From positions 129,003-193,002 of the forward strand of contig JAXMCI010000012.1 in the NCBI GenBank assembly GCA_046349435.1: DNA of 64,000 nt. The letters are read 5' to 3'. This document shows, one piece after another, positions 43,433-52,464 of the stretch. Each line of letters opens with the position of its first letter. The stretch's first letter is position 1. Under the pieces are notes generated by a model. That model was not told the DNA's origin. It saw only the letters and a list, made by a program, of their open reading frames with translations, and made no database searches. This DNA comes from JAXMCI01 sp046349435. Lineage in GTDB: Bacteria; Pseudomonadota; Alphaproteobacteria; Dongiales; Dongiaceae. The position numbers and the translations under genes are program-made.

Positions 43433-44344
43433 ATGTGCGGCATCGCGGGGATCATGTTCAAGCACACGGACGGCAAGGCCGCCGTGGGCAAGGCTCTGAT
43501 CGACATGCTGGACGGCTGCCAGCATCGCGGCCCCGATTCGACCGGCTTCGCGCTCTACCACCAGGCCCAGCCCGGGCAGATCCGGCTGCGCTTCTTCGTC
43601 GGCACGGGCGGCGAGGCGGCGGCCGCCATCGACCGGATCAAGCAGCGGCTCGAGGCCTTCCAGGCGCGCATCGTCGAGGAGGAGGTGGTCGGCGTCGGCT
43701 ACCGCGTCGACGTCAAGTTCGACGGCGACCTGCAGAAGCTCGCCTACGAGCTCGAGCATGCCGCCAAGGTCTCCTCGATCGGCGAGAGCCTGGACATCAT
43801 CAAGGATGTCGGCGGCGCGCACGATGTCGACCGGGTCTACAAGGTCGAGCAGTTCAAGGGCACCCACGGCATCGGCCACGTCCGCCTCGCGACCGAGAGC
43901 GACGTCGCGCCGGAGGCCTCGCACCCCTTCTGGGCGACCGGCTTCGCCGACATCGCCATCGTCCATAACGGGCAGATCACCAACTACTACAAGATGCGCC
44001 GCCGGCTGGAGAAGCGCGGCTACCAGTTCAACACCGACAACGACAGCGAGCTGATCGCCGTCTACCTCGCGGACAAGCTGAAGCACGGCATCAGCCTGAA
44101 GGACGCGCTCAAGACCTCGATCGAGGATCTCGACGGCACCTTCTCCTTCCTGGTCTCGACCAAGGACGAGATCGGCTACGCCAAGGACCGGCTCGCCGCC
44201 AAGCCGATGATCAAGATCGAGAACGACGACATCATCGCCATCGCCTCGGAGGAAGTGTCGCTGAACCGCCTCTTCCCGGGGCGCGCCCTCGACACCTCCG
44301 AGCCAGCCCCGGGAACCTACAACACATGGCAACGATCGATCTGA
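43433..44344 (+). CDS. Class II glutamine amidotransferase subunit (glutamate synthase-like)
   Basis: A 303-residue Ntn-hydrolase that releases ammonia from glutamine. After Met removal the nucleophile is Cys2 (MCGIAGIMF), so ATG 43433 is fixed by chemistry. Glutamine-binding features are present: GHVRLATES near residue 150, HNGQITNYY, and DNDSELIAVYLADKL. It is a stand-alone domain, whereas canonical GltB carries this domain at its N-terminus. It resembles the GlxB/MgsA-type subunits of split glutamate synthases. It overlaps the next gene by 19 bases. Confidence 0.87.
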   Translation: MCGIAGIMFKHTDGKAAVGKALIDMLDGCQHRGPDSTGFALYHQAQPGQIRLRFFVGTGGEAAAAIDRIKQRLEAFQARIVEEEVVGVGYRVDVKFDGDLQKLAYELEHAAKVSSIGESLDIIKDVGGAHDVDRVYKVEQFKGTHGIGHVRLATESDVAPEASHPFWATGFADIAIVHNGQITNYYKMRRRLEKRGYQFNTDNDSELIAVYLADKLKHGISLKDALKTSIEDLDGTFSFLVSTKDEIGYAKDRLAAKPMIKIENDDIIAIASEEVSLNRLFPGRALDTSEPAPGTYNTWQRSI

Positions 44345-46278
44345 GCCGGATTTCCGTTCGCGAGGCCAACGAGGCGATCCGGCGGCACGGCGCCGCCGGC
44401 GAGGACGTCGAGATCCTCAACCCCGACGCCAAGCACCATGTCGGCGTCGGGCTGGTCAATCCGATCAAGGTGCGGGTCCGCGGCTCGGCCGGCTATTTCT
44501 GCGCCGGCCTGACCGACGGCCCGCGCTTCGAGGTCGACAACAACGTCGGCTGGGGGCTGGCCGACAACATGCTGTCGGGCTCGGTGGTGGTGCACGGCAA
44601 TGCCGGCGCCATCGCCGGCGTCGCGGTGCGCGGCGCCGAGGTGGTGGTGCACGGCAATGTCGGCTCGCGCGCCGGCCAGGTGATGAAGGCCGGCACGCTG
44701 TGCTGCGTCGGCAACGCCAACTTCATGGCCGGCTACATGATGTATGGCGGCAGGCTGCTCATCCTCGGTAATTCCGGCGAGCAGCTCGGCCAGGACATGA
44801 CCGGCGGCAGCATCTATGTCGGCGGCAAGCTGCAGTCGCTCGGCACCGACGCGATGGTGACCGACCTGCCGGCCGCCGAGGCCGACGAGATCATGGAGTT
44901 CCTCGATCGCTACGGCATCTCGGCCAAGGTGTCGCTGCAGAAGGTCGTCAACGCCGGCAAGAAGCTGCGCTATCCCCGCAACGAGCCGCGCGTGCGCGTC
45001 ATCCCGTTCTTCGCCGCGTCCGGCGACAGCAGCTACTGGAATTCCAAGGTCCAGGAGGACATCCACGTCAAGTCGCAGATCGGGCGCTACCGGATCCGCG
45101 GCTACGGCGCCTCCCGCGCCTTCCCGCACATCTCCGACATCGCCTTCAAGCGCGACCTGACCGGTGTCCCGGCCGACCCGAGCCTGACCGAGAAGATCAA
45201 CCTGAAGACCGCGATCGGCGGCCGCTCCGGCGCCAAGCCGATCGAGCTCTCCATGCCGGTGATGATCGCGCCGATGAGCTACGGCGCGCTCAGCAAGTCG
45301 GCCAAGCTGTCGCTCGCCATCGCGTCCCGCCTCTCCGACATCTCGGAGAACACCGGCGAGGGCGGCATGACCGACGAGCAGCGGGCCGAGGCCAAGCGGC
45401 TGATCTACCAGTGCCTGGCCGGCCGGCTGGGCTGGAACATCCACGACATGCGGCGTGCCGACGGGCTGGAGATCTACATCTCGCAGGGCGCCAAGCCGGG
45501 GCTGGGCGGTCAGCTGATGGCCAAGAAGGTGACGCCGGAGATCGCCCGCATCCGCGGCATCCCGGCCGGCATCGACCTGCGCTCGCCCTCGCGCCATCCC
45601 GACGTGCTCGGCGCCGACGACCTCGTCATCAAGGTCGAGGAGTTCCGCGAGGCGACCGGCTACGCGATCCCGATCTCGATCAAGCTCGGCGCCGGCCGGG
45701 TGCGCGACGACATCAAGATCGCCTTCAAGGACGGCTTCGACTTCATCGAGCTCGACGGCATGCAGGGCTCGACCGGCGCGGCCAGCCACGAGGTGCTCGA
45801 GCATGTCGGCATCCCGACGCTGTCGGCGATCCAGGAGGCCAAGGATGCGCTGGCCGAGGTCGACGGCGGCGATGCGATGTCGATCGTGCTGATGGGCGGC
45901 ATCAAGGACGGGCTGGAGGCGGCCAAGGCGATCGCGCTCGGCGCCAACGCCATCGCGGTCGGCACCTCGGCGATCATCGCCGGCGGCTGCATCGCCTGCC
46001 TGCAGTGCCATGTCGGGCAGTGCGTGGTCGGCATCGCCACCCAGGATCCGCAGCACGAGAAGCGCTACAACGTGCCGGTCGAGGCGCAGAACATCCACCG
46101 CTACCTCGAATGCGTCCGCTGGCAGCTCGCCGCGGTGGCCGCCGCGCACGGCTATGGCGACATCCACCAGCTGAAGCGCGACGATCTCGTCGCCCTGACG
46201 CCGGAAGCGGCCGCCATCACGCGCCTGCCCTACGCCCCGGAATACCGCGAGCGCAGCCGCGCCGCCGCGCGCGCCTGA
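44326..46278 (+). CDS. Fused GXGXG and FMN glutamate-synthase domain subunit
   Basis: A 650-residue protein joining two GltB parts in inverted order. Residues 1 to about 230 are the GXGXG beta-helix (VVVHGNAGAIAGVAVRGAEVVVHGNVGSRAG and GGSIYVGGKLQSLG). Residues about 240-640 are the FMN barrel (MPVMIAPMSYGALSKSAK, ENTGEGGM, ISQGAKPGLGGQL, IELDGMQGSTGAA). Cysteines for a 3Fe-4S cluster are at 555, 561 and 566, with an extra Cys558. In N-methylglutamate synthase and Glx systems these domains are two genes (MgsB/MgsC), so this is a fusion. It would convert 2-oxoglutarate (or an analogue) plus ammonia to an amino acid using electrons from the next gene product. Confidence 0.87.
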   Translation: MATIDLSRISVREANEAIRRHGAAGEDVEILNPDAKHHVGVGLVNPIKVRVRGSAGYFCAGLTDGPRFEVDNNVGWGLADNMLSGSVVVHGNAGAIAGVAVRGAEVVVHGNVGSRAGQVMKAGTLCCVGNANFMAGYMMYGGRLLILGNSGEQLGQDMTGGSIYVGGKLQSLGTDAMVTDLPAAEADEIMEFLDRYGISAKVSLQKVVNAGKKLRYPRNEPRVRVIPFFAASGDSSYWNSKVQEDIHVKSQIGRYRIRGYGASRAFPHISDIAFKRDLTGVPADPSLTEKINLKTAIGGRSGAKPIELSMPVMIAPMSYGALSKSAKLSLAIASRLSDISENTGEGGMTDEQRAEAKRLIYQCLAGRLGWNIHDMRRADGLEIYISQGAKPGLGGQLMAKKVTPEIARIRGIPAGIDLRSPSRHPDVLGADDLVIKVEEFREATGYAIPISIKLGAGRVRDDIKIAFKDGFDFIELDGMQGSTGAASHEVLEHVGIPTLSAIQEAKDALAEVDGGDAMSIVLMGGIKDGLEAAKAIALGANAIAVGTSAIIAGGCIACLQCHVGQCVVGIATQDPQHEKRYNVPVEAQNIHRYLECVRWQLAAVAAAHGYGDIHQLKRDDLVALTPEAAAITRLPYAPEYRERSRAAARA

Positions 46279-46311
46279 CCCCCGAACCTTCGAGCCCGAG
46301 AGCCTGAACCG

Positions 46312-48855
46312 ATGAGCGTCTACGATGTGTCGCGCGTCGCGCCGAGCGCCGCGCCCCCGGGCTTCGCCGACGATGTCAACGACACCCACTTCGTGCCGGC
46401 GCCCTGCCAGGTCGCCTGCCCGATCGGCACCGACGCGCCCTCCTACATCGCCTATATCTGGGAGAACCGGATCCCCGAGGCGTTCGAGGCGATCACCGCC
46501 ACCAACCCCTTCAGCTCGATCTGCGGCCGGGTCTGCGACGCGCCCTGCGAGCCGGCCTGCCGGCGGACCGACAGCGACGGGCCGATCGCCATCCGCAACC
46601 TGAAGCGCTACGTCATGGACAAGCTGGGGCGCGACTTCGCGCTGCCGGCGGTCCAGGTGCGGCGCACGGAGACCATCGGCATCGTCGGCAGCGGCCCGGC
46701 CGGGCTGACCGCGGCGCAGGACCTCGCCGAGGCCGGGTTCGAGGTGCATGTCTACGAGATGATGGACCGGCTCGGCGGGATGATGACCTGGGGCATCCCC
46801 GCCTTCCGCCTGCCGCCGGGCATCATCGAGGAGGACATGCAGCGCATGCTCAAGCGCTGCCCCGGCATCAAGGTGCACCTCAACACCGCGCTCGGCCGCG
46901 AGGTCACGCTCGACGCGCTGAAGGCCCGCCACGACGTCGTGCTGCTGACCATCGGCGCCTGGTGGGGCAAGCACATGGCGATCCCCGGCGACCGCGACGA
47001 GCGGGTGGTCGACGGCGTCGGCTTCCTGCGCCGGATCAATGCCGGCGAGCGGCCGACCGTGCCGGAGACGGTGCTGGTGGTCGGCGGCGGCGACGTCGCC
47101 ATGGATGCCTGCCGCGTCGCCAAGCGGCTGCCCGGCTGCAAGCATGTGAAAGTCATCTACCGCCGCGGCCCGCAGGAGATCCCGGCCCGCAAGGACGAGC
47201 TGCACGGCGCCCTCGCCGAGGGCATCGAGGTCGTCTACAACACCCAGCCGGTCGCCGTCGCCACCGACGGGGGCCGCTTCGCGCTGCGCTGCGTCGAGAC
47301 GCGGCTGGGCGAGCCCGGCCCCGACGGCCGCCGCCGGCCGGAGGACGTGCCCGGCTCCGAGCACGACATCGATTGCGGCCTGGTGATCATGGCGGTCGGC
47401 CAGAAGGCCGCCAGCGAGGAGCTCGACCGCCGCCAGCTGATGGCAGCCGACCGGGTGCGCACCGAGTGGACCTCGATGCGCACCTCCGACCCCAAGGTGT
47501 TCGCCGCCGGCGACGGCGCCTTCGGCGGCTCGACCATCGTCATGGCGATGCAGCACGGCCACCGCGCCGCCTACTACATCAAGGCGGCGCTCGACGGCAT
47601 AGCCGAGCCGCTGCCCTACCGGACGCCGTGGCGCACCCGCCGCGTGGCGATCGCCCAGGACATGAACTGGGAGGTCTTCCCGCGCCAGGAGCAGCAGTTC
47701 CACGGGCTCGGCGACGACCCGGTCGCCTTCCCCGAGATCGAATCGACCTATGACGAGAAGGCGGCGCGCGACGAGGCGGCGCGCTGCTACCGCTGCGACG
47801 CGGAGACCGGCTCGTCCGACTACAGCGTGCGCCAGCGCGAGGACATCTTCGTCATGGCCCGGACCCGGCCGGACGACGCGGTGGCGCAGAAGGTGATCAT
47901 GAAGAAGCGGGTCGAGTCCCGGCCCAACCCCTATCCCGAGGGGCACCTGCCGACCCTCGACGACCTCGTCTTCCTGCCGGCCAACCTCTCCCGCCTGGTG
48001 ATCGACCCCTATCGCGACGCCTGCAACGTGGCGACGGCGGTGGCCGGGCGGCTCAAGCTCTCGCTGCCCTTCATGGCGGGCGGCTTCGACGACGCCCCGG
48101 CGGAGGTGCGCATCGCGCTCGGCAAGGCGCTGGCCGACGCCGGCAGCGCCTATGTCGGCCGCCGCCGGCTCGCGCCGGCCGCCTGGCTGCAGCTGGTGGT
48201 GGCGGGCGAGGACCAGCCCGACCCGGCGGCCGAGGGCCATGTCTACGTCTTCCGCGACGGCTTCCGCGCGCTGCCCATCGAGGGCGGCGGCGACAAGCTG
48301 GTCGGGCTGGCGGTGCGGCGCGCCGACCTCGAGGCGGCGATCCCCTTCGCGCTGCAGAAGCGGCTCGACCTGCTGCTGCTCGACGGCACCCAGGGGCTGG
48401 CGCGGCCCTGGCCGGAGCTCGGCGGCTCGCCCGACCTCGCGGTGCTGCGCGACGCCATCCGCATCCTGCGCCGGCTCAATGCCGAGGAGGATGTCGACCT
48501 CGTCTATTTCGGCGGCGTGCGCACCGGCACCGACGGGGCCAAGACCATCTCGCTCGGCGCCAGCGCCTCGATCCTCGGCGTCGCCATGGCGCTGGCGGTG
48601 GGCGGCGAGATCGCCGGCGACCGCATCGGCTTCGTCGGCGACCGCGCCGAGGCCGAGCGCATCGACGGCGCGGTCTCGATCCTGAACGCGCTCTCGACCG
48701 AGGCCTCGATCATGGCGCGCTGCACGGGCAAGACCGACGTGCGCAACCTCGAGCCGGAGGATCTCCGCGCCATCACCCTGGTGACGGCGGAGGCGACCGG
48801 CATCCCGCTCGCCGGCATGAAGCGGACCAAGACCGCGCCGCAGGCCGCGGAGTAG
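46312..48855 (+). CDS. GltD-like NAD(P)H oxidoreductase with extra C-terminal FMN-domain-like half
   Basis: An 847-residue protein. Residues 1 to about 500 are glutamate synthase small subunit: the N-terminal 4Fe-4S cysteines (Cys32, Cys36 in CQVACPIG, then CGRVCDAPCEPAC), FAD motif GIVGSGPAGLTAAQDLAEAG, and NAD(P) motif VLVVGGGDVAMDACRVAKR. Residues about 540-847 resemble the last half of an FMN glutamate synthase barrel (DLVYFGGVRTGTDGAKTISLGASAS, ARCTGKTDVRNLEPEDLRAIT) but lack its Fe-S cysteines. Canonical GltD is about 470-500 residues, so the tail is unusual and probably structural. It follows its partner by 33 bp. Confidence 0.85.
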   Translation: MSVYDVSRVAPSAAPPGFADDVNDTHFVPAPCQVACPIGTDAPSYIAYIWENRIPEAFEAITATNPFSSICGRVCDAPCEPACRRTDSDGPIAIRNLKRYVMDKLGRDFALPAVQVRRTETIGIVGSGPAGLTAAQDLAEAGFEVHVYEMMDRLGGMMTWGIPAFRLPPGIIEEDMQRMLKRCPGIKVHLNTALGREVTLDALKARHDVVLLTIGAWWGKHMAIPGDRDERVVDGVGFLRRINAGERPTVPETVLVVGGGDVAMDACRVAKRLPGCKHVKVIYRRGPQEIPARKDELHGALAEGIEVVYNTQPVAVATDGGRFALRCVETRLGEPGPDGRRRPEDVPGSEHDIDCGLVIMAVGQKAASEELDRRQLMAADRVRTEWTSMRTSDPKVFAAGDGAFGGSTIVMAMQHGHRAAYYIKAALDGIAEPLPYRTPWRTRRVAIAQDMNWEVFPRQEQQFHGLGDDPVAFPEIESTYDEKAARDEAARCYRCDAETGSSDYSVRQREDIFVMARTRPDDAVAQKVIMKKRVESRPNPYPEGHLPTLDDLVFLPANLSRLVIDPYRDACNVATAVAGRLKLSLPFMAGGFDDAPAEVRIALGKALADAGSAYVGRRRLAPAAWLQLVVAGEDQPDPAAEGHVYVFRDGFRALPIEGGGDKLVGLAVRRADLEAAIPFALQKRLDLLLLDGTQGLARPWPELGGSPDLAVLRDAIRILRRLNAEEDVDLVYFGGVRTGTDGAKTISLGASASILGVAMALAVGGEIAGDRIGFVGDRAEAERIDGAVSILNALSTEASIMARCTGKTDVRNLEPEDLRAITLVTAEATGIPLAGMKRTKTAPQAAE

Positions 48856-48864
48856 GATCTCCCT

Positions 48865-48880
48865 CTCCCGCTTGCGGGAG
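48865..48880. terminator. Hairpin after the glutamate-synthase-like operon
   Basis: CTCCCGC-TT-GCGGGAG forms a perfect 7-bp stem with a two-base loop, ten bases after the operon's stop and just before the Shine-Dalgarno of the next gene. There is no T-run, so it may attenuate rather than terminate, or be a small extragenic palindrome. Confidence 0.45.
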
Positions 48881-48908
48881 GAGCTATCGGGCTGCCGGAG
48901 GGTCCCGC

Positions 48909-50459
48909 TTGGCCGGCGATGCGCAGGGCGAGGTCGTCGATTTCCTGTCGCGGCCGGGCACGCTGGGGCCCGGCGTCGCCGAGCGGATCGAGACCCATGC
49001 CTCGATCGTCTTCCTCGCCGGCGAGCGCGCCTTCAAGCTGAAGCGCGCCGTCCGCTACTCCTATCTCGACTATTCCACGCCGGAGCGGCGCCGCGCGGCC
49101 TGCGAGGCCGAGCTGGCGGTCAACCGCCGCACCGCGCCGGCGCTCTACCGCGCGGTGCGCGCGGTGCGCCGCGGCGCCGGCGGCGCGCTCACCCTCGACG
49201 GCAGCGGCGAGCCGGTCGACTGGCTGCTGGTCATGCGGCGCTTCCCCGAGGACGCCCTCTTCGACCGCATGGCGCTGGCGGGATCGCTCGATCCCGGGCT
49301 GATGCGCGACCTCGCCGACGCCGTCGCCGCCTTCCACGACTCCGCCGAGGCGACCACGGCCCATGGCGGCCATGCCGGCATGACCGGGATGGTCGCCGGC
49401 AACACCGCCAACCTGCGGCTCGGCGTGCCTGACCTCTTCGCCGCCGACGCCGTCGACGCGCTCAACGCCGCCAGCCGCGCCGCGGTCGAGGCGCAGGCGG
49501 CGCTGCTCGAGCGGCGGCGCCTGGACGGCCGGGTGCGGCACTGCCACGGCGACCTGCATCTCGGCAACATCTGCCTGTTCGAGGGCCGGCCGACCCTGTT
49601 CGACGGCATCGAGTTCAACCCGGCGATCGCCAATGTCGACGTGCTCTACGACCTCTCCTTCCTGCTGATGGACCTCGAGCATCGCGGCCTCGGCCCGCTC
49701 GGCAGCGTCGTCTTCAACCGCTATCTCGACCGCCGCGACGAATCGGACGGGCTGCCGGCGCTGCCGCTCTTCCTCTCGGTCCATGCCGCGATCCGCGCCC
49801 ATGTCGGCATGGCGGCGGCGCGGCGCGCGGCGGGGGAGGCAGCGGCCCGGCAGGCCACGGCCGCGCGCGGCTATCTCGACCTCGCGGCCCGGCTGCTGCG
49901 GCCGGCGCCGCCGCTGCTGGTCGCGGTCGGCGGCCTCAGCGGCACCGGCAAGTCGACCCTGGCCCAGGCGCTGGCGCCCGGCCTCGGCGCGGTGCCGGGC
50001 GCCCGGGTGCTGCGCACCGACGTGATCCGCAAGCGGCTGCTCGGCCGTGCCCCGGAGGAGCGGCTGCCGGCCGAGGCCTATCGGCCCGAGGTCGATGCCC
50101 GGGTCTATGGCGCCCAGCTCGACGCCGCCCGCCGTGCGCTCGCCGCCGGGCAGGCGGTCATCCTCGACGCGGTGTTCGGACGGCCCGAGGAGCGCGACGC
50201 CGCCGGCAGCGTCGCGGCGGCGCTCGGCCTGCCCTTCGCCGGCTTCTGGCTCGAGGCCGATCCGGCGGTGCTGGAGGCGCGCATCGCGGCCCGGCGCAAC
50301 GACGCTTCCGACGCCACGGTGGCGGTGGTGCGCCGGCAGCTGGAGCGCGATCCCGGCCCGATCGCCTGGATCCGGCTCGCCGCCGGGGGCGGGCCGGCGG
50401 CGCTGGCCGCCGCCGCCCGCGCCGCGCTGGCGACCGCAAACCGGCAATCCGTCGGTTGA
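48909..50459 (+). CDS. Bifunctional APH-like kinase / P-loop ATPase
   Basis: A 516-residue fusion. Residues 1 to about 330 resemble an aminoglycoside phosphotransferase: the catalytic loop HCHGDLHLGNICLF near residue 213 and the metal-site LFDGIEFN. Residues about 335-516 are a P-loop kinase with Walker A GLSGTGKST near 341, followed by LRTDVIRKRLLG and a lid with ARRNDASDATVAVVRRQL. This arrangement is a known alphaproteobacterial type of unknown substrate. TTG 48909 is chosen because GGAGGG lies about six bases upstream and no ATG or GTG is better placed. Confidence 0.85.
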   Translation: MAGDAQGEVVDFLSRPGTLGPGVAERIETHASIVFLAGERAFKLKRAVRYSYLDYSTPERRRAACEAELAVNRRTAPALYRAVRAVRRGAGGALTLDGSGEPVDWLLVMRRFPEDALFDRMALAGSLDPGLMRDLADAVAAFHDSAEATTAHGGHAGMTGMVAGNTANLRLGVPDLFAADAVDALNAASRAAVEAQAALLERRRLDGRVRHCHGDLHLGNICLFEGRPTLFDGIEFNPAIANVDVLYDLSFLLMDLEHRGLGPLGSVVFNRYLDRRDESDGLPALPLFLSVHAAIRAHVGMAAARRAAGEAAARQATAARGYLDLAARLLRPAPPLLVAVGGLSGTGKSTLAQALAPGLGAVPGARVLRTDVIRKRLLGRAPEERLPAEAYRPEVDARVYGAQLDAARRALAAGQAVILDAVFGRPEERDAAGSVAAALGLPFAGFWLEADPAVLEARIAARRNDASDATVAVVRRQLERDPGPIAWIRLAAGGGPAALAAAARAALATANRQSVG

Positions 50460-50537
50460 TCGGCGGCGCGAAGGCTCCTATTGATGGCGGGCCGCGGCGC
50501 TGGTGGGCGGCGGGCGGCGAGTTCCAGGGGGACAGCG

Positions 50538-51377
50538 ATGATCAAGTCGATTCTCGTGCTCGCGGGCGGCAGCGCCCAGATGGTGGGCACGCTGCAGACG
50601 GCCGCGCGGGCGGCGCGCAAGACCGGCGCCGAGCTCGACGTGCTGCATGTCCGGGCGGACGCCGAGCAGCTGACCTACTACGCCGGCGACATGATCGCGC
50701 CCGTGCCGATCTCCGACCGCGCGGTCGAGGAGGCGGAGGCCGCCATCGCCGAGCGGGCCGCCCACGCCAAGGCCTGCTACGACCGGGTCTTCGGCGAGCA
50801 GAGCGGCGGCGTCGCCTGGGTCGAGGCGCGCGGCCGCGAGCCGCAGGTCGTGGCGGAGTACGGCAGGACCACCGACCTGGTGGTGATCAGCCGGCCCGGC
50901 AGCGCGGTCGACGACGACGATCCGGAGAGCGTCAACGCGGCGCTGTTCGAGACCGGCCGGCCGGTGCTGGTGGCGCCGCCGACCCCGCTCGCCAGCTTCG
51001 GCACCCGCGTCGCCATCGCCTGGAACGGCAGCATCCAGGCCTCGCGCGCCGTCGCCGCGGCGGTGCCGCTGATCGAGCAGGCGGCCGAGGTCACCGTGCT
51101 GACCGCCGGCAAGCCGGACGACCGGCCGGCGACCGACCGGCTCGTCGCCTATCTCAGGAAGCACGGCGTCACCGCCCGGATCGATTCCTTCGACCCCGGC
51201 TCGAGCTCCTCGCGCGCCCGCGGCCGCAGCCTGCTGCAGCACGCCACCGAGATGCAGTCCGACCTGCTGGTGATGGGCGCCTACGGCCAGGGCCGGGTGA
51301 TGCAGTTCCTCGGGCTGGGCGGCGCCACCGCCAAGGTGATCACCGCCAACACCATGCCGCTGCTGATGGCGCACTGA
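50538..51377 (+). CDS. Universal stress protein (tandem UspA-like)
   Basis: A 279-residue protein with two USP folds. The C-terminal one keeps the ATP-binding pattern GAYGQGRVMQFLGLGGATAKVI and the strand TRVAIAWNGSIQASRAV; the N-terminal half (SILVLAGGSAQMVG, LDVLHVRAD) is more divergent. It is cytoplasmic and linked in other bacteria to starvation or oxidative stress. ATG 50538 follows CAGGGGGACAGCG, 78 bp after the kinase-fusion stop. Confidence 0.88.
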   Translation: MIKSILVLAGGSAQMVGTLQTAARAARKTGAELDVLHVRADAEQLTYYAGDMIAPVPISDRAVEEAEAAIAERAAHAKACYDRVFGEQSGGVAWVEARGREPQVVAEYGRTTDLVVISRPGSAVDDDDPESVNAALFETGRPVLVAPPTPLASFGTRVAIAWNGSIQASRAVAAAVPLIEQAAEVTVLTAGKPDDRPATDRLVAYLRKHGVTARIDSFDPGSSSSRARGRSLLQHATEMQSDLLVMGAYGQGRVMQFLGLGGATAKVITANTMPLLMAH

Positions 51378-51394
51378 GGGGCGGCAAGCCCCTC
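51376..51394 (+). terminator. Hairpin at the end of the stress-protein gene
   Basis: GAGGGGC-GGCAA-GCCCCTC gives a 7-bp perfect stem with a five-base loop, overlapping the TGA of the stress protein. No T-tract follows. It lies between two convergent genes and is best read as a weak intrinsic terminator. Confidence 0.5.
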
Positions 51395-51413
51395 GGTCAG
51401 GCGTTAGGCTGCC

Positions 51414-51433
51414 CTGAGGGCCATGGCCCTCAG
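51414..51433. terminator. Perfect 20-bp palindrome between convergent genes
   Basis: CTGAGGGCCATGGCCCTCAG (51414-51433) is a perfect palindrome that includes the stop codon of the leftward DapA-like gene. With the hairpin 20 bp away it can act in both directions as a transcription end for the two convergent genes. Confidence 0.5.
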
Positions 51434-52332
51434 AGCGGCCCCATCGCCTCGGCGTAGCGGCGGACCAGCGACAGGCCGAACTCGCTCGGCGGCGTGAAGG
51501 GCGTGCGCGGGTCGGGATCGGGAAGCCCGAGCCGGTGCCCGAGCAGCCGCTTGCCGTAGACGAGGAACGTGTCCATCGACTCCATGAGCAGGACGAGCGG
51601 CCGCAGCACCGTGGCGTAGAGCCGCTCGGCCTCGGCCTCGCCGGCGCTCCCCGACGCCATCAGGTCGAAGATCCGGGTCAGGATGTCGGCGCTCTCGCCG
51701 CCGGGGATGCTGCCGACCGCGCCGGCCCGCATGGCGTCCGGCAGCTCGATGCCGCCATGGCCGTTGAAGACGTCGATGCCGTCGCCGACCGCGTCGAGGA
51801 TGCGGCGGATGGCGATGGCCGTCGCCTCCAGCTTGAGGATCGAGACGTTGGGGTGGGCGCGGTTGAGGTCGCGCACCCCCGAAGGCGACAGCCCGATGCC
51901 GAGATATTCCGGCGCGTTCTGGATGCCGACGGGCAGGGTCGAGCGCCCGGCCACCGCGCCGAAGAAGCGGACCAGCTCGGCGTCCGGCACGCCCTTGACC
52001 GGCGGCGGCTGCAGGATCACCCAGGCGGCGCCGACCGCGGCGGCGGCGGCGACGAACTCCTGCTGGCCGGCGATGCTGGGCTCGGCGACGGTGACGGCGA
52101 CCGGACGGCGGCCGCCGACATCCTCGGCCACCCAGTCGAGCAGGGTGCGCCGCTCGGCCAGCGACAGCTTGTTGACCTCGCTCGCCAGCCCGAGCACGGC
52201 GATGCCGTGCACCCCGGCGGCGAGCAGCGCCTCGACCTGGCGGCGCATCTGGGCGCGGTCGAGCCCGCCGGCGCGGTCGAACAGCGCGTAGACCATCGGA
52301 TAGACGCCGTGGAAGCCGGTGACCGTTTTCAT
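51430..52332 (-). CDS. DapA/N-acetylneuraminate lyase-family aldolase
   Basis: A 300-residue class I TIM-barrel lyase or synthase. The Schiff-base Lys is in SILKLEATAIAIRRIL near residue 165, and the early GVHGIAVLGLASEVNKLSLAER carries the family's G-x-x-S/E-type carboxylate-binding turn, altered from GTTGE to GLASE. This change argues against true dihydrodipicolinate synthase and for another 2-oxo acid aldolase. It follows a LacI-type regulator gene on the same strand (132 bp gap), which is divergent from an amino acid ABC transporter. A joint catabolic locus is plausible. Confidence 0.87.
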   Translation of the reverse strand: MKTVTGFHGVYPMVYALFDRAGGLDRAQMRRQVEALLAAGVHGIAVLGLASEVNKLSLAERRTLLDWVAEDVGGRRPVAVTVAEPSIAGQQEFVAAAAAVGAAWVILQPPPVKGVPDAELVRFFGAVAGRSTLPVGIQNAPEYLGIGLSPSGVRDLNRAHPNVSILKLEATAIAIRRILDAVGDGIDVFNGHGGIELPDAMRAGAVGSIPGGESADILTRIFDLMASGSAGEAEAERLYATVLRPLVLLMESMDTFLVYGKRLLGHRLGLPDPDPRTPFTPPSEFGLSLVRRYAEAMGPL

Positions 52333-52464
52333 CGCAGGCGGGCCCTGTGGTGGCTGGCTGTATCGTTCAAGTTACACACGGAAAGGCCGCCCCGGACAAG
52401 TCTCCCGTCGTCCTGGAATGACAAGGAAGGGCGGGATGCCGCCGGCGGATCGACCGGCGACGCC

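Noticed and set aside
51430..52332. dapA for lysine biosynthesis
   Set aside because: The carboxylate-binding motif departs from the usual GTTGE, and the gene sits with a LacI regulator and transporter, which suggests a catabolic aldolase.
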